A DNA stretch of 64,000 nucleotides from Streptomyces sp. SKN60 (GCF_026236535.1 NZ_JAHTMW010000024.1:1-64000), one strand, 5' to 3'; shown: positions 8,670 through 20,635, counted from the stretch's first letter. The notes: generated by a model not told the origin, from the sequence alone. A program made the numbers and translations.

Positions 8670-10533
8670 CCTACGAGGGAAGCGGGAGACCCTGGGGCGG
8701 GGAAGGCCGGTGCGGGGCGCGGTCCTGGCGGCGTGTGGTTCGCTGCTCGTGGCCGGCTGCGCGACCATGCCCGACAGCGGTGACGTCCAGCCCGTGAAGG
8801 CCTCCAACCCGGGCGACTCGCAGGTGCGGGTGTACGCGGTGGCGCCGCGCGAGAACGCCGATCCGGCCGAGATCGTCGACGGCTTCCTGGAGGCCATGAC
8901 GAGTGACGACCCCGGCTTCGCCACGGCGCGGAAGTACCTGACGAAGCAGGCCGCGCGCAGTTGGAAGCCGGAGGAGAACATCGCCGTGCTCACCAACGCG
9001 CCCGGCCGCGACCCGGCGGTGCGGCTCGCCGACCCGGAGAGCACGGGGCGGACCTTCCCGCTGTCCGGACGGCAGATCGCGACGGTCGACGCGAGCCACG
9101 CCTACCAGCCGAAGGCGCCCGCCGAGTACGCCGACTCGATCCACGTGGTGCAGCAGCTCGCGGCGGACGGCAAGACCAGGGAATGGCGCATCGACAAGCT
9201 GCCCAAGGGCCTGGTGCTCGGCGAGGCGGACTTCCTGCGCAACTACCGCTCGGTCAACAAGTACTACTTCGCCTCCGGCGAGAACTGGGTCGTCGCCGAC
9301 CCCGTCTACATCCGGCAGCGCCAGGACCCGGTCACCCGCATGGACCCGGTCGCGCAGACCGTGAAGGCGCTCCTGGAGGGCCCGACCGGCTGGCTGAACC
9401 CGGCCGTCGACACCCGCTTCCCGTCCGGCACGCAGCTGCGCGAGGGCGTCACCACCCTGGCCACGGACGACCAGTCCACCCTGAAGGTGCCGCTCAACAA
9501 GAAGGCCGACCACGTCGGCGCGGCCGCCTGCAAGGGCATGGCGGCGCAGCTGCTGTTCACGCTGCGCGACCTGACCTCGGTACGGGTCGAGCAGGTGGAG
9601 ATCCAGGGCAGCGGGGGCAACCGGCTGTGCCTGCTCGGCAAGGGGCAGGCGATCGACGAGTACTCGCCGGTCCGCAATCCCGGCGGCGGCGAGAACCCCT
9701 ACTTCGTCGACGAGCACGGCAAGCTGATGATGCTGTCGGTCGACGGGCAGCGGCCCGACAAGCCGACCGAGGTGACCGGCCCCTTCGGGAAGGGCACGCT
9801 TCCGCTGCGGTCCGTGGGTGTGGATCGCGAGGAGAGTTACGCGGCGGGTGTCGTCCAGGACGGGCGCGAGCTGCGCGTCGGCTCGCTCACCACCGACGAG
9901 GAGCTGCCCGCGCCCGTCGTCACCAGCACCGCCGCCCAGCCCGACAACCGCCTGTCCGCGCCCAGCTGGGACGGCCGCGGCGACCTGTGGGTCGCCGACC
10001 GCAACCCGCTCAAGCCGCGCCTGTGGATGGTGCCGGGCGGCCGGGGCGAGCGGATCGAGGTCGCGACGCCGTGGCTGCGGGACGGCGCGCGCATCGAGTC
10101 GCTGCGGGTCTCCGCCGACGGGGTGCGCATCGCGCTGCTCGTCACCCAGGACAAGCGGACCACCCTGCAGATCGGGCGGGTCGAGCGGACCTTCGACGAC
10201 GGCGTGCAGTCGGTCGCCGTGACGGACCTGGAGAACGCGGCGCCGCGCCTGGAGTCGGTCACCTCCGTCTCCTGGGCCGGGCCGAGCCGGCTCGTCGTGG
10301 TCGGTACGGAGGCCGGCGGGGTGCAGCAGGTGCGGTACGTGCAGACGGACGGCTCGACCTCGGCGAGCTCGGTCCTGCCGGGCCTCAACGGCGTCGAGGC
10401 GGTGGCCGCGCCGCACGGCGAGCAGGCGCCGGTGGTCGCCGACTCCGGCAACGACGGCATCGTGCGGCTGGTCCCGGGCGCGAACTGGCAGCCGGTGGTG
10501 AAGGAGGGCGGCTACCCGGTCTACCCGGGCTGA
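8659..10533 (+). CDS. lpqB: LpqB lipoprotein
   Basis: This is a 624-residue lipoprotein. The GTG start at 8659 follows GGGAGGA and overlaps the mtrB stop by 11 bases. The signal peptide ends in the lipobox LLVAGC with lipidated Cys34. A GerMN-type domain lies in the first half (around VKALLEGPTGWLNPAVDTRFP), and a C-terminal beta-propeller-like LpqB domain follows. In mycobacteria LpqB binds the MtrB extracellular domain and modulates MtrA signalling. The conserved three-gene order supports the same role here. Confidence 0.94.
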   Translation: MGADLRGKRETLGRGRPVRGAVLAACGSLLVAGCATMPDSGDVQPVKASNPGDSQVRVYAVAPRENADPAEIVDGFLEAMTSDDPGFATARKYLTKQAARSWKPEENIAVLTNAPGRDPAVRLADPESTGRTFPLSGRQIATVDASHAYQPKAPAEYADSIHVVQQLAADGKTREWRIDKLPKGLVLGEADFLRNYRSVNKYYFASGENWVVADPVYIRQRQDPVTRMDPVAQTVKALLEGPTGWLNPAVDTRFPSGTQLREGVTTLATDDQSTLKVPLNKKADHVGAAACKGMAAQLLFTLRDLTSVRVEQVEIQGSGGNRLCLLGKGQAIDEYSPVRNPGGGENPYFVDEHGKLMMLSVDGQRPDKPTEVTGPFGKGTLPLRSVGVDREESYAAGVVQDGRELRVGSLTTDEELPAPVVTSTAAQPDNRLSAPSWDGRGDLWVADRNPLKPRLWMVPGGRGERIEVATPWLRDGARIESLRVSADGVRIALLVTQDKRTTLQIGRVERTFDDGVQSVAVTDLENAAPRLESVTSVSWAGPSRLVVVGTEAGGVQQVRYVQTDGSTSASSVLPGLNGVEAVAAPHGEQAPVVADSGNDGIVRLVPGANWQPVVKEGGYPVYPG

Positions 10534-10613
10534 GCCCCCCTCCAGGCACCGCTGCGACCCCTGGGCCCGGGCCTCGGCGCCAGGCCGTCCGGCCCCGCCC
10601 CTCCGGGCCGTTC

Positions 10614-10650
10614 GGGCCCCGTCCGCGTCCTGCGGACGGGGCCCTTTCTC
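10614..10650 (+). terminator. terminator of mtrA-mtrB-lpqB
   Basis: GGGCCCCGTCCGC (10614-10626) pairs perfectly with GCGGACGGGGCCC (10632-10644) across a GTCCT loop, followed by TTTCTCCTTT. It separates lpqB from comF. Confidence 0.9.
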
Positions 10651-10725
10651 CTTTCCTCTCGGGTTGTCCACAGGGGGTTTTCCACAGGGGTGGCCGGAGC
10701 CGCCGGGCAGGAGGACAGTGGAGCC

Positions 10726-11544
10726 ATGCGGGGGTGGTGGCGAGAGATTGCCGGGCTGGTGCTGCCGGGCTCCTGCGGAGGCTGCGGGAGACCCCGTACG
10801 GCGCTGTGCCCGCCGTGCGCGGTCGAACTCACCGGCGGTGCTCCCCGTCGGGTACGGCCGGCGCCGGAGCCGCCGGGGCTGCCGGCGGTGTTCGCGGCGG
10901 CCGCCTACGAGGGCGCGACGCGGGCCGTGCTGCTCGCGCACAAGGAGCGCGGCGCGCTGCCGCTCGCCGTGCCCCTGGGCGTGGCGCTCGCGGGGGCCGT
11001 GACGGCCGCTGTCGGGGGCCGGGGCGGGCCCGGGGGCGGTGCGCTGCTCCTCGTACCGGTGCCGTCCTCGCGGCGCTCGGTGCGGGCGCGTGGCCATGAT
11101 CCGACCCGGCGGATCGCCCTGGCCGCGGCGGGCCGGCTGCGGCGTACGGGACGGGCGGCGCGGGTCCTGCCGGTGCTGCGGCAGCGGCGGGAGGTGGCCG
11201 ACCAGTCCGGGCTCGGTGCGCGCGGGCGGCGGGCGAACCTGGCCGGGGCGCTCGAGGTGGCGGCGTCCGGAGTGCGGCCGCTCGGCGAGGCCGTGCGGGC
11301 GGGCGCGCGGGTGGTCCTCGTGGACGACCTGATGACCACCGGGGCCTCGCTCGCGGAGGCGGCGCGGGCGCTCGCGGCGGCCGGGCACGGGCACCGCTCC
11401 GTACACCGTCCGTTCATGTTTCCGGGATTACCGGACAGGCCGAAGGGAGGCGCGGCAGGAGGAGCCGAGGAAGGGCAATTCGAACAGGCCGCGGCGGCGG
11501 TAGTCGCATCTTCTCCGTCCTCGTTCGAAATAAACCGGAACTGA
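10726..11544 (+). CDS. comF: ComF-family phosphoribosyltransferase-like protein
   Basis: This 272-residue protein has an N-terminal zinc-ribbon-like cysteine cluster (GSCGGCGRP...LCPPC). The phosphoribosyltransferase fold carries a PRPP-binding loop VVLVDDLMTTGAS at about residues 196-209. This is the layout of ComF/GntX proteins, which act in DNA uptake in competent bacteria; their role in Streptomyces is not defined. The ATG at 10726 has an upstream GGAGGACAG. The last 50 residues are low-complexity and probably not part of the fold. Confidence 0.88.
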   Translation: MRGWWREIAGLVLPGSCGGCGRPRTALCPPCAVELTGGAPRRVRPAPEPPGLPAVFAAAAYEGATRAVLLAHKERGALPLAVPLGVALAGAVTAAVGGRGGPGGGALLLVPVPSSRRSVRARGHDPTRRIALAAAGRLRRTGRAARVLPVLRQRREVADQSGLGARGRRANLAGALEVAASGVRPLGEAVRAGARVVLVDDLMTTGASLAEAARALAAAGHGHRSVHRPFMFPGLPDRPKGGAAGGAEEGQFEQAAAAVVASSPSSFEINRN

Positions 11545-11875
11545 CGGGGAAGTTGCATCGTTGCAGGTGGTGAGAGGTGAATGCACCCGAACGGAGGTAA
11601 CCCGCTCCAGCGGGTGCCGACACCCGTCCGAACGAGCTATGTTCGGTTGTGAGGAATGGCGAATGCCACACCTCATCGAATGCACGGGTGCGCCTACAGG
11701 ACAGGAGTTCAAGGCGAATTAACCTCTGGTTGATGGGGTGGGGAGCTTGTCGACTGGGGAGGAGGAGGTCAGGTCGCCAAGTCCGAGGTTCCGGTAATCG
11801 CCGGGGCCTGGTGCAAAGGGATGTAGCCCGCCGGGCCAAGGAGCCGGGACGGGCAATCCGGGAACGGAGTTCTGC
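11545..11875 (+). promoter_or_regulatory. 5' region of hpf
   Basis: This 331-bp noncoding stretch lies upstream of the hibernation factor. It holds two mutually exclusive hairpins. ACCCGCT (11600-11606) pairs with AGCGGGT (11609-11615), and CGGGTG (11611-11616) pairs with CACCCG (11621-11626). The purine-rich end (GGAACGGAG) is the hpf ribosome-binding site. Long 5' regions fit stress-regulated transcription, but I could not place a defendable promoter. Confidence 0.5.
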
Positions 11876-12556
11876 GTGGACATCGTCGTCAAGGGCCGCA
11901 AGACCGAGGTGCCCGAGCGGTTCCGGAAGCACGTGGCCGAGAAGCTGAAGCTGGAGAAGATCCAGAAGCTCGACGGCAAGGTGATCAGCCTCGACGTCGA
12001 GGTGTCCAAGGAGCACAACCCGCGGCAGGCCGACAGGTCGGACCGCGTGGAGATCACCCTCCACTCCCGAGGCCCGGTGATCCGGGCGGAAGCGGCAGCA
12101 GGCGACCCGTACGCAGCGCTCGACCTCGCCAGCGACAAGCTGGAGGCCCGACTGCGCAAGCAGCACGACAAGCGGTTCACCCGCCGCGGCGCCGGCCGGC
12201 TGTCGGCGGCCGAGGTCGGTGACGTGGTGCACGGCGCCGCCGAGCTCAACGGCAGCGGCGAGCTGGTCGCCGATGAGTCCGAGAACGTGCCCACCACGAT
12301 GATGGGTTCGATCCAGGTCCAGGGCGAAGGGCCGCTGGTGGTCAGGGAGAAGACCCACAGTGCCGCCCCCATGAGCCTCGACCAGGCGCTCTACGAGATG
12401 GAGCTGGTCGGGCACGACTTCTATCTCTTCGTCGACTCCGACACGAAGCAGCCCAGTGTCGTCTACCGGCGACACGCCTACGACTACGGCGTCATCCACC
12501 TCGAGAGCGACCCGCTCGCCGAGGGCGGCGGCGCGGGCGGCGCGCTCGGCGGCTGA
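11876..12556 (+). CDS. hpf: ribosome hibernation promoting factor, long form
   Basis: This 226-residue protein has an N-terminal YfiA/S30AE ribosome-binding domain (residues 1 to about 100, MDIVVKGRKTEVPERF). A linker leads to the C-terminal dimerisation domain (about 165-226, MSLDQALYEMELVGHDFYLF). Long HPF binds the 30S decoding region and joins two 70S ribosomes into inactive 100S particles in stationary phase or stress. The GTG start at 11876 is preceded by GGAACGGAG. A strong hairpin follows the gene, so it is probably monocistronic. Confidence 0.96.
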   Translation: MDIVVKGRKTEVPERFRKHVAEKLKLEKIQKLDGKVISLDVEVSKEHNPRQADRSDRVEITLHSRGPVIRAEAAAGDPYAALDLASDKLEARLRKQHDKRFTRRGAGRLSAAEVGDVVHGAAELNGSGELVADESENVPTTMMGSIQVQGEGPLVVREKTHSAAPMSLDQALYEMELVGHDFYLFVDSDTKQPSVVYRRHAYDYGVIHLESDPLAEGGGAGGALGG

Positions 12557-12600
12557 TCGCCCCGGGCCGCGCGCCCCGGCCGCGGACGGACCATGACCCC

Positions 12601-12638
12601 GGTGCCCCTGGAGCGCTCCGCGCGCTCCCAGGGGCACC
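12601..12638 (+). terminator. terminator of hpf
   Basis: GGTGCCCCTGGAGCGC (12601-12616) pairs with GCGCTCCCAGGGGCACC (12622-12638), with one bulged C. There is no T tract, which is common for terminators in this GC range. Confidence 0.8.
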
Positions 12639-12706
12639 CCTGTGCGCCCGCGTGCGCCCACGGGATCACCGCACGGGGGCCGCGGCATGAAAGCATGGGC
12701 CGCACG

Positions 12707-12735
12707 CCAACCGGTGCTCCCCGAGCAGCGGTTGG
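12707..12735 (+). promoter_or_regulatory. hairpin in the leader of the NarL-type regulator
   Basis: CCAACCG (12707-12713) pairs with CGGTTGG (12729-12735). Inside it TGCTC (12715-12719) pairs with GAGCA (12723-12727), with a single G-G mismatch between the two arms. The hairpin ends 57 bp before the start codon and may be an operator or an mRNA leader element. Confidence 0.45.
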
Positions 12736-12792
12736 GGACCGAAAGCGAACCAGTACATGACTTCAGGCCACGGCCTTCATGGGGGAGGAACG

Positions 12793-13548
12793 ATGGCGGA
12801 CAGCTTCGGGCCGGTGCACGGCGGGCGAACGCTCGACCAGCCGGTGAACCCGGAGGGAATGGATTCGGCCAACGGGGCGTCACGCGACGAGCCGATCCGG
12901 GTCCTCGTCGTGGACGATCACGCCCTTTTCCGCCGCGGTCTGGAGATCGTTCTCGCGCAGGAAGAGGACATCCAGGTCGTCGGCGAGGCGGGGGACGGCG
13001 CGGAAGCCGTCGACAAGGCGGCCGATCTCCTGCCCGACATCGTCCTGATGGACGTCCGCATGCCCAAGCGGGGCGGAATCGAGGCGTGCACCTCCATCAA
13101 GGAGGTCGCCCCCAGCGCGAAGATCATCATGCTGACGATCAGCGACGAGGAGGCCGACCTCTACGACGCGATCAAGGCGGGCGCCACCGGCTATCTCCTC
13201 AAGGAGATCTCCACCGACGAGGTCGCCACCGCGATCCGCGCCGTCGCCGACGGGCAGTCGCAGATCAGCCCCTCGATGGCCTCGAAGCTGCTCACCGAGT
13301 TCAAGTCGATGATCCAGCGCACCGACGAGCGCCGGCTCGTGCCCGCGCCGCGCCTGACCGACCGCGAGCTGGAGGTCCTCAAGCTCGTCGCCACCGGGAT
13401 GAACAACCGGGACATCGCCAAGGAGTTGTTCATCTCCGAGAACACCGTGAAGAACCACGTCCGCAACATCCTGGAGAAGCTGCAGCTGCACTCCCGGATG
13501 GAGGCCGTGGTCTACGCGATGCGGGAGAAGATCCTCGAGATCCGCTGA
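12793..13548 (+). CDS. NarL/FixJ-type response regulator (orphan)
   Basis: This 251-residue protein has a receiver domain starting near residue 36 (IRVLVVDDH) with predicted phosphorylated Asp87 (IVLMDVRMP). A LuxR-type helix-turn-helix lies at the C-terminus (LTDRELEVLKLVATGMNNRDIAKELFISENTVKNHV, in two stretches). No histidine kinase gene adjoins it, so it is an orphan here. The ATG at 12793 follows an ideal GGGGGAGGAACG. The 35 residues before the receiver domain are low in conserved signals. Its target genes cannot be inferred. Confidence 0.92.
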   Translation: MADSFGPVHGGRTLDQPVNPEGMDSANGASRDEPIRVLVVDDHALFRRGLEIVLAQEEDIQVVGEAGDGAEAVDKAADLLPDIVLMDVRMPKRGGIEACTSIKEVAPSAKIIMLTISDEEADLYDAIKAGATGYLLKEISTDEVATAIRAVADGQSQISPSMASKLLTEFKSMIQRTDERRLVPAPRLTDRELEVLKLVATGMNNRDIAKELFISENTVKNHVRNILEKLQLHSRMEAVVYAMREKILEIR

Positions 13549-13588
13549 GGCCCGCCGGAGACCTGCCCCACAGCGCGTGCCCCACGAC

Positions 13589-14752
13589 CTACCCCAGGGC
13601 CTTCACCAGCGCCGGGGCCAGCTCGGGCGCGTCGACCCGCTCCACCGCGACCGCGTCGCAGCCGACCCACTCCGCGGCCTCGCGCAGCGCCTGTGCCACC
13701 GCCGGGACCGCCTTGGGGCCGTCCAGGGTGACCTGCCGGGCGACCAGCGTGCGCCCGTCCCGCGCCGGGTCCACCCGGCCCACCAGGCGGCCGCCGGCCA
13801 GGACCGGCATCGCGAAGTACCCGTACACCCGCTTCTGCTTCGGCACGTACGCCTCCAGGCGGTGCGTGAAGCCGAAGATGCGCTCGGTGCGCGGCCGCTC
13901 CCAGATCAGCGAGTCGAACGGCGACAGCAGCGTCGTGCGGTGCCGGCCGCGCGGCTCGGTCGCGAGCGCCGCCGGATCGGCCCAGGCCGGCTTGCCCCAG
14001 CCCGCGACCGTCACCGGCACCAGACCCGAGTCCGCCACCACCGCGTCGAAGGCCTCGCCCTTGATCCGGTGGTAGTCGGCGAGGTCCGCCCGGGTGCCCA
14101 CTCCGAGCGCCTCGCCCGCCTGCCGGACCAGCCGGCGCAGACACTCCGTGTCGTCCAGGTCGTCGTGCAGCAGCGCGTCCGGCACGGCGCGCTCCGCCAG
14201 GTCGTACACCCGCTTCCAGCCGCGCCGCTCGGTCACGACCACCTCGCCGAACATCAGTGCCCGCTCGACGGCGATCTTCGAGTCCGACCAGTCCCACCAC
14301 TCGCCCTTGTTCTTGGCGCCGCCGAGCTCGGTCGCGGTCTGCGGTCCCTCGGCCTTCAGCTGGGAGATCACCGCCTGGTAGGCGTCGTCCGAGAGCTCGT
14401 GGTTCCAGTGCGGGCGGTCGCGGTAGGCACGGCGGCGGAAGGCGAAGTGCGGCCACTCCTCGATCGGCAGGATGCAGGCGGCGTGCGACCAGTACTCGAA
14501 GGCGTGGCCGTCGGTCCAGTACGCCTCCTCGACGGTGCGGCGGCCGACCGCGCCCAGGCGCGCGTACGGAATCAGCTCGTGCGAGCGGGCAAGCACCGAG
14601 ATCGTGTCCAGCTGGACCTGTCCCAGGTGGCGCAGCACGCCCCGCACCCCGGCCCGGCGGTCGGGGGCGCCGAGGAACCCCTGGGCCCGCAGGGCGATCC
14701 GGCGGGCTTCGTCGGCGGACAGTTCGGCGGCGGGGCGCGGGGCGGTCGTCAT
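13589..14752 (-). CDS. winged-helix, YcaQ-like DNA glycosylase family protein
   Basis: This 387-residue protein belongs to the HTH_42/YcaQ family (RRIALRAQGFLG near the start, LGQVQLDTISVLARSHELI, and later YEAY-type and DSLIWERPRTERIFGF motifs). The family includes DNA glycosylases that unhook interstrand crosslinks and Streptomyces self-resistance glycosylases such as AlkZ. This copy is in a housekeeping context, so general DNA repair is more likely than resistance. The catalytic residues were not individually verified. The ATG at 14752 is the natural start. Confidence 0.82.
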   Translation of the reverse strand: MTTAPRPAAELSADEARRIALRAQGFLGAPDRRAGVRGVLRHLGQVQLDTISVLARSHELIPYARLGAVGRRTVEEAYWTDGHAFEYWSHAACILPIEEWPHFAFRRRAYRDRPHWNHELSDDAYQAVISQLKAEGPQTATELGGAKNKGEWWDWSDSKIAVERALMFGEVVVTERRGWKRVYDLAERAVPDALLHDDLDDTECLRRLVRQAGEALGVGTRADLADYHRIKGEAFDAVVADSGLVPVTVAGWGKPAWADPAALATEPRGRHRTTLLSPFDSLIWERPRTERIFGFTHRLEAYVPKQKRVYGYFAMPVLAGGRLVGRVDPARDGRTLVARQVTLDGPKAVPAVAQALREAAEWVGCDAVAVERVDAPELAPALVKALG

Positions 14753-14781
14753 GCTCCGACCCTAGGGCCCGGCACTGACAG

Positions 14782-14829
<48 letters not shown>

Positions 14830-14830
<1 letters not shown>

Positions 14831-15426
14831 CAGGCCTTGGCGGAGGCCTCGGCGGAGGACTTCGCCGGGAGGTACGGCACGGGCGACGGCAGGTCCAGGT
14901 CGGAGGGGAGCAGGGCGCCGAGCCAGCAGTCGCGGGCCGTGCCCTTGTTGAGCAGCCCGGCCCGTTCCACGCCCTCGACGACGAAACCGGCCCGCTCGGC
15001 GACCGCCCGCGAGGGCACGTTGCCGACCTCGGCCCGCCACAGCAGGCGGTGGACGCCGAGCGAGGCGAAGGCCCACCGGGCGAGCGCGCCCACGGCCTCC
15101 GTGACGTAGCCCCGGCCGCGGTGCTCCTCGGTGGCCCAGAAGCCGACCTCGCGGACGCCCTCCCCGCGCGCGTGCAGGCCGGTGGCGGCGAGCAGCGGGC
15201 CGCCCTCAAGCGGCTCGACGGCGAAGGCGTAGTCCGTGTCTGCACGCCAGCCGTCCGGGACGATGCGGGTCACGAAGAGTTCGGCGTCCTCGCGGGTGTA
15301 CGGCGCGGGGACCTGGGTCCAGCGCTGGATGGCGGGGTTCTGACAGGCCTCGTACACCGCGCCGGCGTCGGCGGGGGTGAAGGGGCGCAGGCGCAGCCTG
15401 CCCGTGGTGAGGGTGATGGGCTCCAT
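14830..15426 (-). CDS. GNAT acetyltransferase, RimJ/RimL type
   Basis: This 198-residue protein has the RimJ/RimL-like GNAT fold. It starts MEPITLTTGRLRLRPFTPAD, has the acetyl-CoA loop EEHRGRGYVTEAV around residues 102-114, and the typical NVPSRAVAERAGF motif downstream. It should transfer an acetyl group from acetyl-CoA to an amine, perhaps a protein N-terminus; the substrate is unknown. I chose the ATG at 15426 over an upstream in-frame start at 15465 because the family domain begins here. Its stop abuts the heptad repeat array. Confidence 0.88.
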
Positions 15427-15734
15427 GACGGAATTCTGGTGACCCGCCGGGCCGGGTGCGAACACTTTTCGCAGCGGGTTTCGCAGTGGGCGGCACCTTC
15501 CGGCGGCCTCGTGCGTTGGTCAGGGAGCGAGGTGTCACGGGCGGGAGCGGGCCCCTCGGCACCGGCCCCGCACCCGTCCCGCAGCGCTCCGCCACTGCTC
15601 CGGCACTGCGGGCCTCCCTCCGTGAGGGTGGTCTCGCTTACGATGGCCGTTGCGGTGGGGACCACCTGCCGTGCCCGCGCCCGAGTCATGACAAGACCCA
15701 GTGCCAGGCCCGACCGGCAAGGAGACCAGCCTCA
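15427..15734 (+). promoter_or_regulatory. secA upstream region
   Basis: This 308-bp region upstream of secA contains a possible -10 element TACGAT (15639-15644). Just before it is a small hairpin CCCTC-CGT-GAGGG (15616-15628). No clear -35 is visible at 17 bp. The secA ribosome-binding site is AAGGAGA, about 9 bp before the GTG start. Confidence 0.4.
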
Positions 15735-18548
<2,814 letters not shown>

Positions 18549-18559
18549 TGACGTGAGGG

Positions 18560-18593
18560 GAGGGGCCGGTCGCCGTCAGGTGACCGGCCCCTC
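18560..18593 (+). terminator. secA terminator
   Basis: GAGGGGCCGGTC (18560-18571) pairs perfectly with GACCGGCCCCTC (18582-18593) across a 10-base loop. It lies between the convergent secA and Rv3235-like genes and may serve both. Confidence 0.88.
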
Positions 18594-18612
18594 CTCGTCT
18601 GTTCACGGCTGT

Positions 18613-19092
18613 CTACGGCAGGCCGTCGAGCTCCACGGCGGCGCAGCGCCAGCGGAGGTCGCGGCCGCGCTCCAGGCGGAAGGCCATGGCCCGGACCCGG
18701 TCCCCGGTCGCGATCGTGGCGCAGGCCTCCACGGCCTCCCGGTGCCCCGGCTGCCGCGCGGTGCAGCGCCGCACCACCGGTCGCGGTCCGGCCGCCGACC
18801 GCAGGGGCGTCTCGGGGGCGAGCCGCACCAGCTGCTCGTACGCCTCCCCGACGGTGAAGCCGAGCATCCAGTGCACCGGCCGCTCTCCGCTCAGCACCGC
18901 GAGCAGCCGCTCCGCGAACATCACATGCGGCGGCACCCGCAGCCCCGGCCCGCTCCCGGCCCGTCCCCGCGGCCGTGTCCCGGCGGGCCCGGCCGGCCTC
19001 CGGGTCGCGGTGCGCGGCCGCTGCTGGGGGCGTGGGCGCGGCTGCGGCTGCGTGTCCGTGTCCGTGGTCATGCGGATCCCCGTTCGTCGCAT
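18613..19092 (-). CDS. Rv3235-family protein of unknown function
   Basis: This 159-residue protein has a Pro/Arg/Gln-rich N-terminus of about 50 residues. A compact domain follows (FAERLLAVLSGERPVHWMLGFTVGEAYEQL, then LERGRDLRWRCAAVEL). The domain and the position next to secA match the actinobacterial Rv3235 family, for which no function is established. A downstream ATG at 19071 (MTTDTDTQPQ) is an alternative start; both have weak ribosome-binding sites. No signal peptide or membrane helix is visible. Confidence 0.75.
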   Translation of the reverse strand: MRRTGIRMTTDTDTQPQPRPRPQQRPRTATRRPAGPAGTRPRGRAGSGPGLRVPPHVMFAERLLAVLSGERPVHWMLGFTVGEAYEQLVRLAPETPLRSAAGPRPVVRRCTARQPGHREAVEACATIATGDRVRAMAFRLERGRDLRWRCAAVELDGLP

Positions 19093-19417
19093 GGAGTCAC
19101 CGATCGATACCAGTCGGTAACTTTCTGTTGGGGATCTTGTACGGCCTGGGCGAACCGCCGGGCAACCGTGCCGACCGGCCGGGCGGCCACCCGCCGCACT
19201 TCACCTATCAGGGTGACGGGCCCGGTACGGCGGGGCCGCCGCCCGGTCCGCGGAGCCCGTCGGGGGCGGCGCGATCACCCGGACAGGTGGACGTGGGACC
19301 CCTCGAAGGGGGACGTGCGGCGGGTTCGGCGGCAGAGCCGGAAGGGGACCACCGCCCCCCGAAAGTCCCCTCCGCACGTATCCTGAGGGCGATTTCCGAC
19401 GATGAAAGCGGCCTGCC
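19093..19417. other. divergent intergenic region
   Basis: This 325-bp region between divergent genes contains an inverted repeat, AGGGGAC (19343-19349) with GTCCCCT (19365-19371). A possible -10 TATCCT (19379-19384) lies 34 bp before the DUF6912 start. I see no gene in it. Confidence 0.5.
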
Positions 19418-19924
19418 ATGCGTGTGTACGTACCTCTGACCCTCTCCGGGCTCGCACAGGCGTACAAGGGCGGTGAGCTGGGGCCCGGGCCCGTGGTGGC
19501 GTACGCGGTGACGCCGGCGCTGCGGGAGTGGTACGTGTCGGACGACATCGAGGAGCTGGAGTACGCGGCGCTGAGCCGGGCCGCGGCCGCGTCGTTGCGG
19601 ATGATCGCGGGGGATCCGGGGGTCGCGCGGCGGCGGGTGGTCGTGGCCGTGGACGTGGCCGACAAGGACGCCGTCGTGGATCCGGACCGGGGCCTTGACC
19701 CCGGGGCGCTCGGGGAGGTGCGGATCGCGCGGGCCGTGCCGATGGGGAAGGCCGCGGCCGTGCACGCCGACGCCGACGACGCCGAGACGGACGTCGCCGC
19801 CGCCGCGGCCGCGCTCGGCGCGGCCGATCAGGGCGACGACGACGCGCAGTTCGTCGTGGACGGCGCCGAGGACCACGAGCTGCTCTGGTACGGCGTACAG
19901 GAAATCCCCGGGCTGCTCGGCTGA
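19418..19924 (+). CDS. DUF6912 family protein
   Basis: This 168-residue protein starts MRVYVPLTLSGLAQAYKGGEL and continues VVAYAVTPALREWYVSDDIEELEYAALSRAA in two conserved blocks. The family is widespread in actinomycetes next to a HAD hydrolase and has no known function. The middle and C-terminal parts are rich in Asp and Ala. The next gene starts 23 bp downstream, so the two are probably cotranscribed. Confidence 0.78.
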   Translation: MRVYVPLTLSGLAQAYKGGELGPGPVVAYAVTPALREWYVSDDIEELEYAALSRAAAASLRMIAGDPGVARRRVVVAVDVADKDAVVDPDRGLDPGALGEVRIARAVPMGKAAAVHADADDAETDVAAAAAALGAADQGDDDAQFVVDGAEDHELLWYGVQEIPGLLG

Positions 19925-19947
19925 CCAGGGCGGTACCGTGGCTTCCC

Positions 19948-20631
19948 ATGGGGAAGCACGGCGCACACGGCATAGACGGCACGCAGGGCAAGCATCTGGT
20001 CTGGGACTGGAACGGCACGCTGCTCGACGACATCGGCGCGGTGATCGGCGCGACCAACGCGGCCTTCGCCGAACTCGGTCTCGAACCGATCACCCTGGAG
20101 CGGTACCGCGAGCTCTACACGGTGCCCGTTCCGAAGTTCTACGAGCGGCTCATGGGGCGGCTGCCCACCGACGACGAGTGGACGCTGATGGACGGCGCCT
20201 TCCACCGGCACTACTGGGAGCGCGCCGAGGGCTGCGGGCTCACCGCCGGCGCCGCCGAGCTGCTCGCGGCGCGTCAGGCGTCCGGCTTCACCCAGTCGCT
20301 GCTCTCGCTCGCGCCGCACGCCGACCTGATCCCGCTCGTACGCCGCCACGGCATCGCCGAGCGCTTCGTACGGATGGACGGGCGAGTCGACAGCTCCACG
20401 GACGGCAAGTCCGGGCACATGGTCCGGCACCTCGCCGCCCTGGAGGTGTCGGCCGAGCGGATCGTCGTCATCGGCGACGCCGCGGACGACGCGGTGGCGG
20501 CCCTGCACGTGGGCGCCAAGGCGGTCCTCTACACCGGCGGCTCGCACAGCCGCCGCAGCCTGGAGCGGGTCGGCGTGCCCGTCGTCGACTCGCTCACCGA
20601 GGCCGTCGCCGTCGCCGACGAGATCGTCTGA
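19948..20631 (+). CDS. HAD-superfamily phosphatase
   Basis: This 227-residue HAD hydrolase has motif I DWNGTLLDD near residues 20-28. The cap domain follows it directly (ITLERYRELYTVPV). Motif II is near SLLSLAPH, and the acidic motif IV is IVVIGDAADDAVAA. The pattern fits phosphoglycolate phosphatase-like enzymes, but the substrate is unknown. It ends four bases before the convergent PfpI gene stop, leaving no room for a terminator. Confidence 0.88.
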   Translation: MGKHGAHGIDGTQGKHLVWDWNGTLLDDIGAVIGATNAAFAELGLEPITLERYRELYTVPVPKFYERLMGRLPTDDEWTLMDGAFHRHYWERAEGCGLTAGAAELLAARQASGFTQSLLSLAPHADLIPLVRRHGIAERFVRMDGRVDSSTDGKSGHMVRHLAALEVSAERIVVIGDAADDAVAALHVGAKAVLYTGGSHSRRSLERVGVPVVDSLTEAVAVADEIV

Positions 20632-20635
20632 GCGT

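Noticed and set aside
11653..11680. Sigma-R-like promoter upstream of hpf (GGAAT at 11653)
   Set aside because: No GTT at 16-18 bp downstream of the GGAAT.
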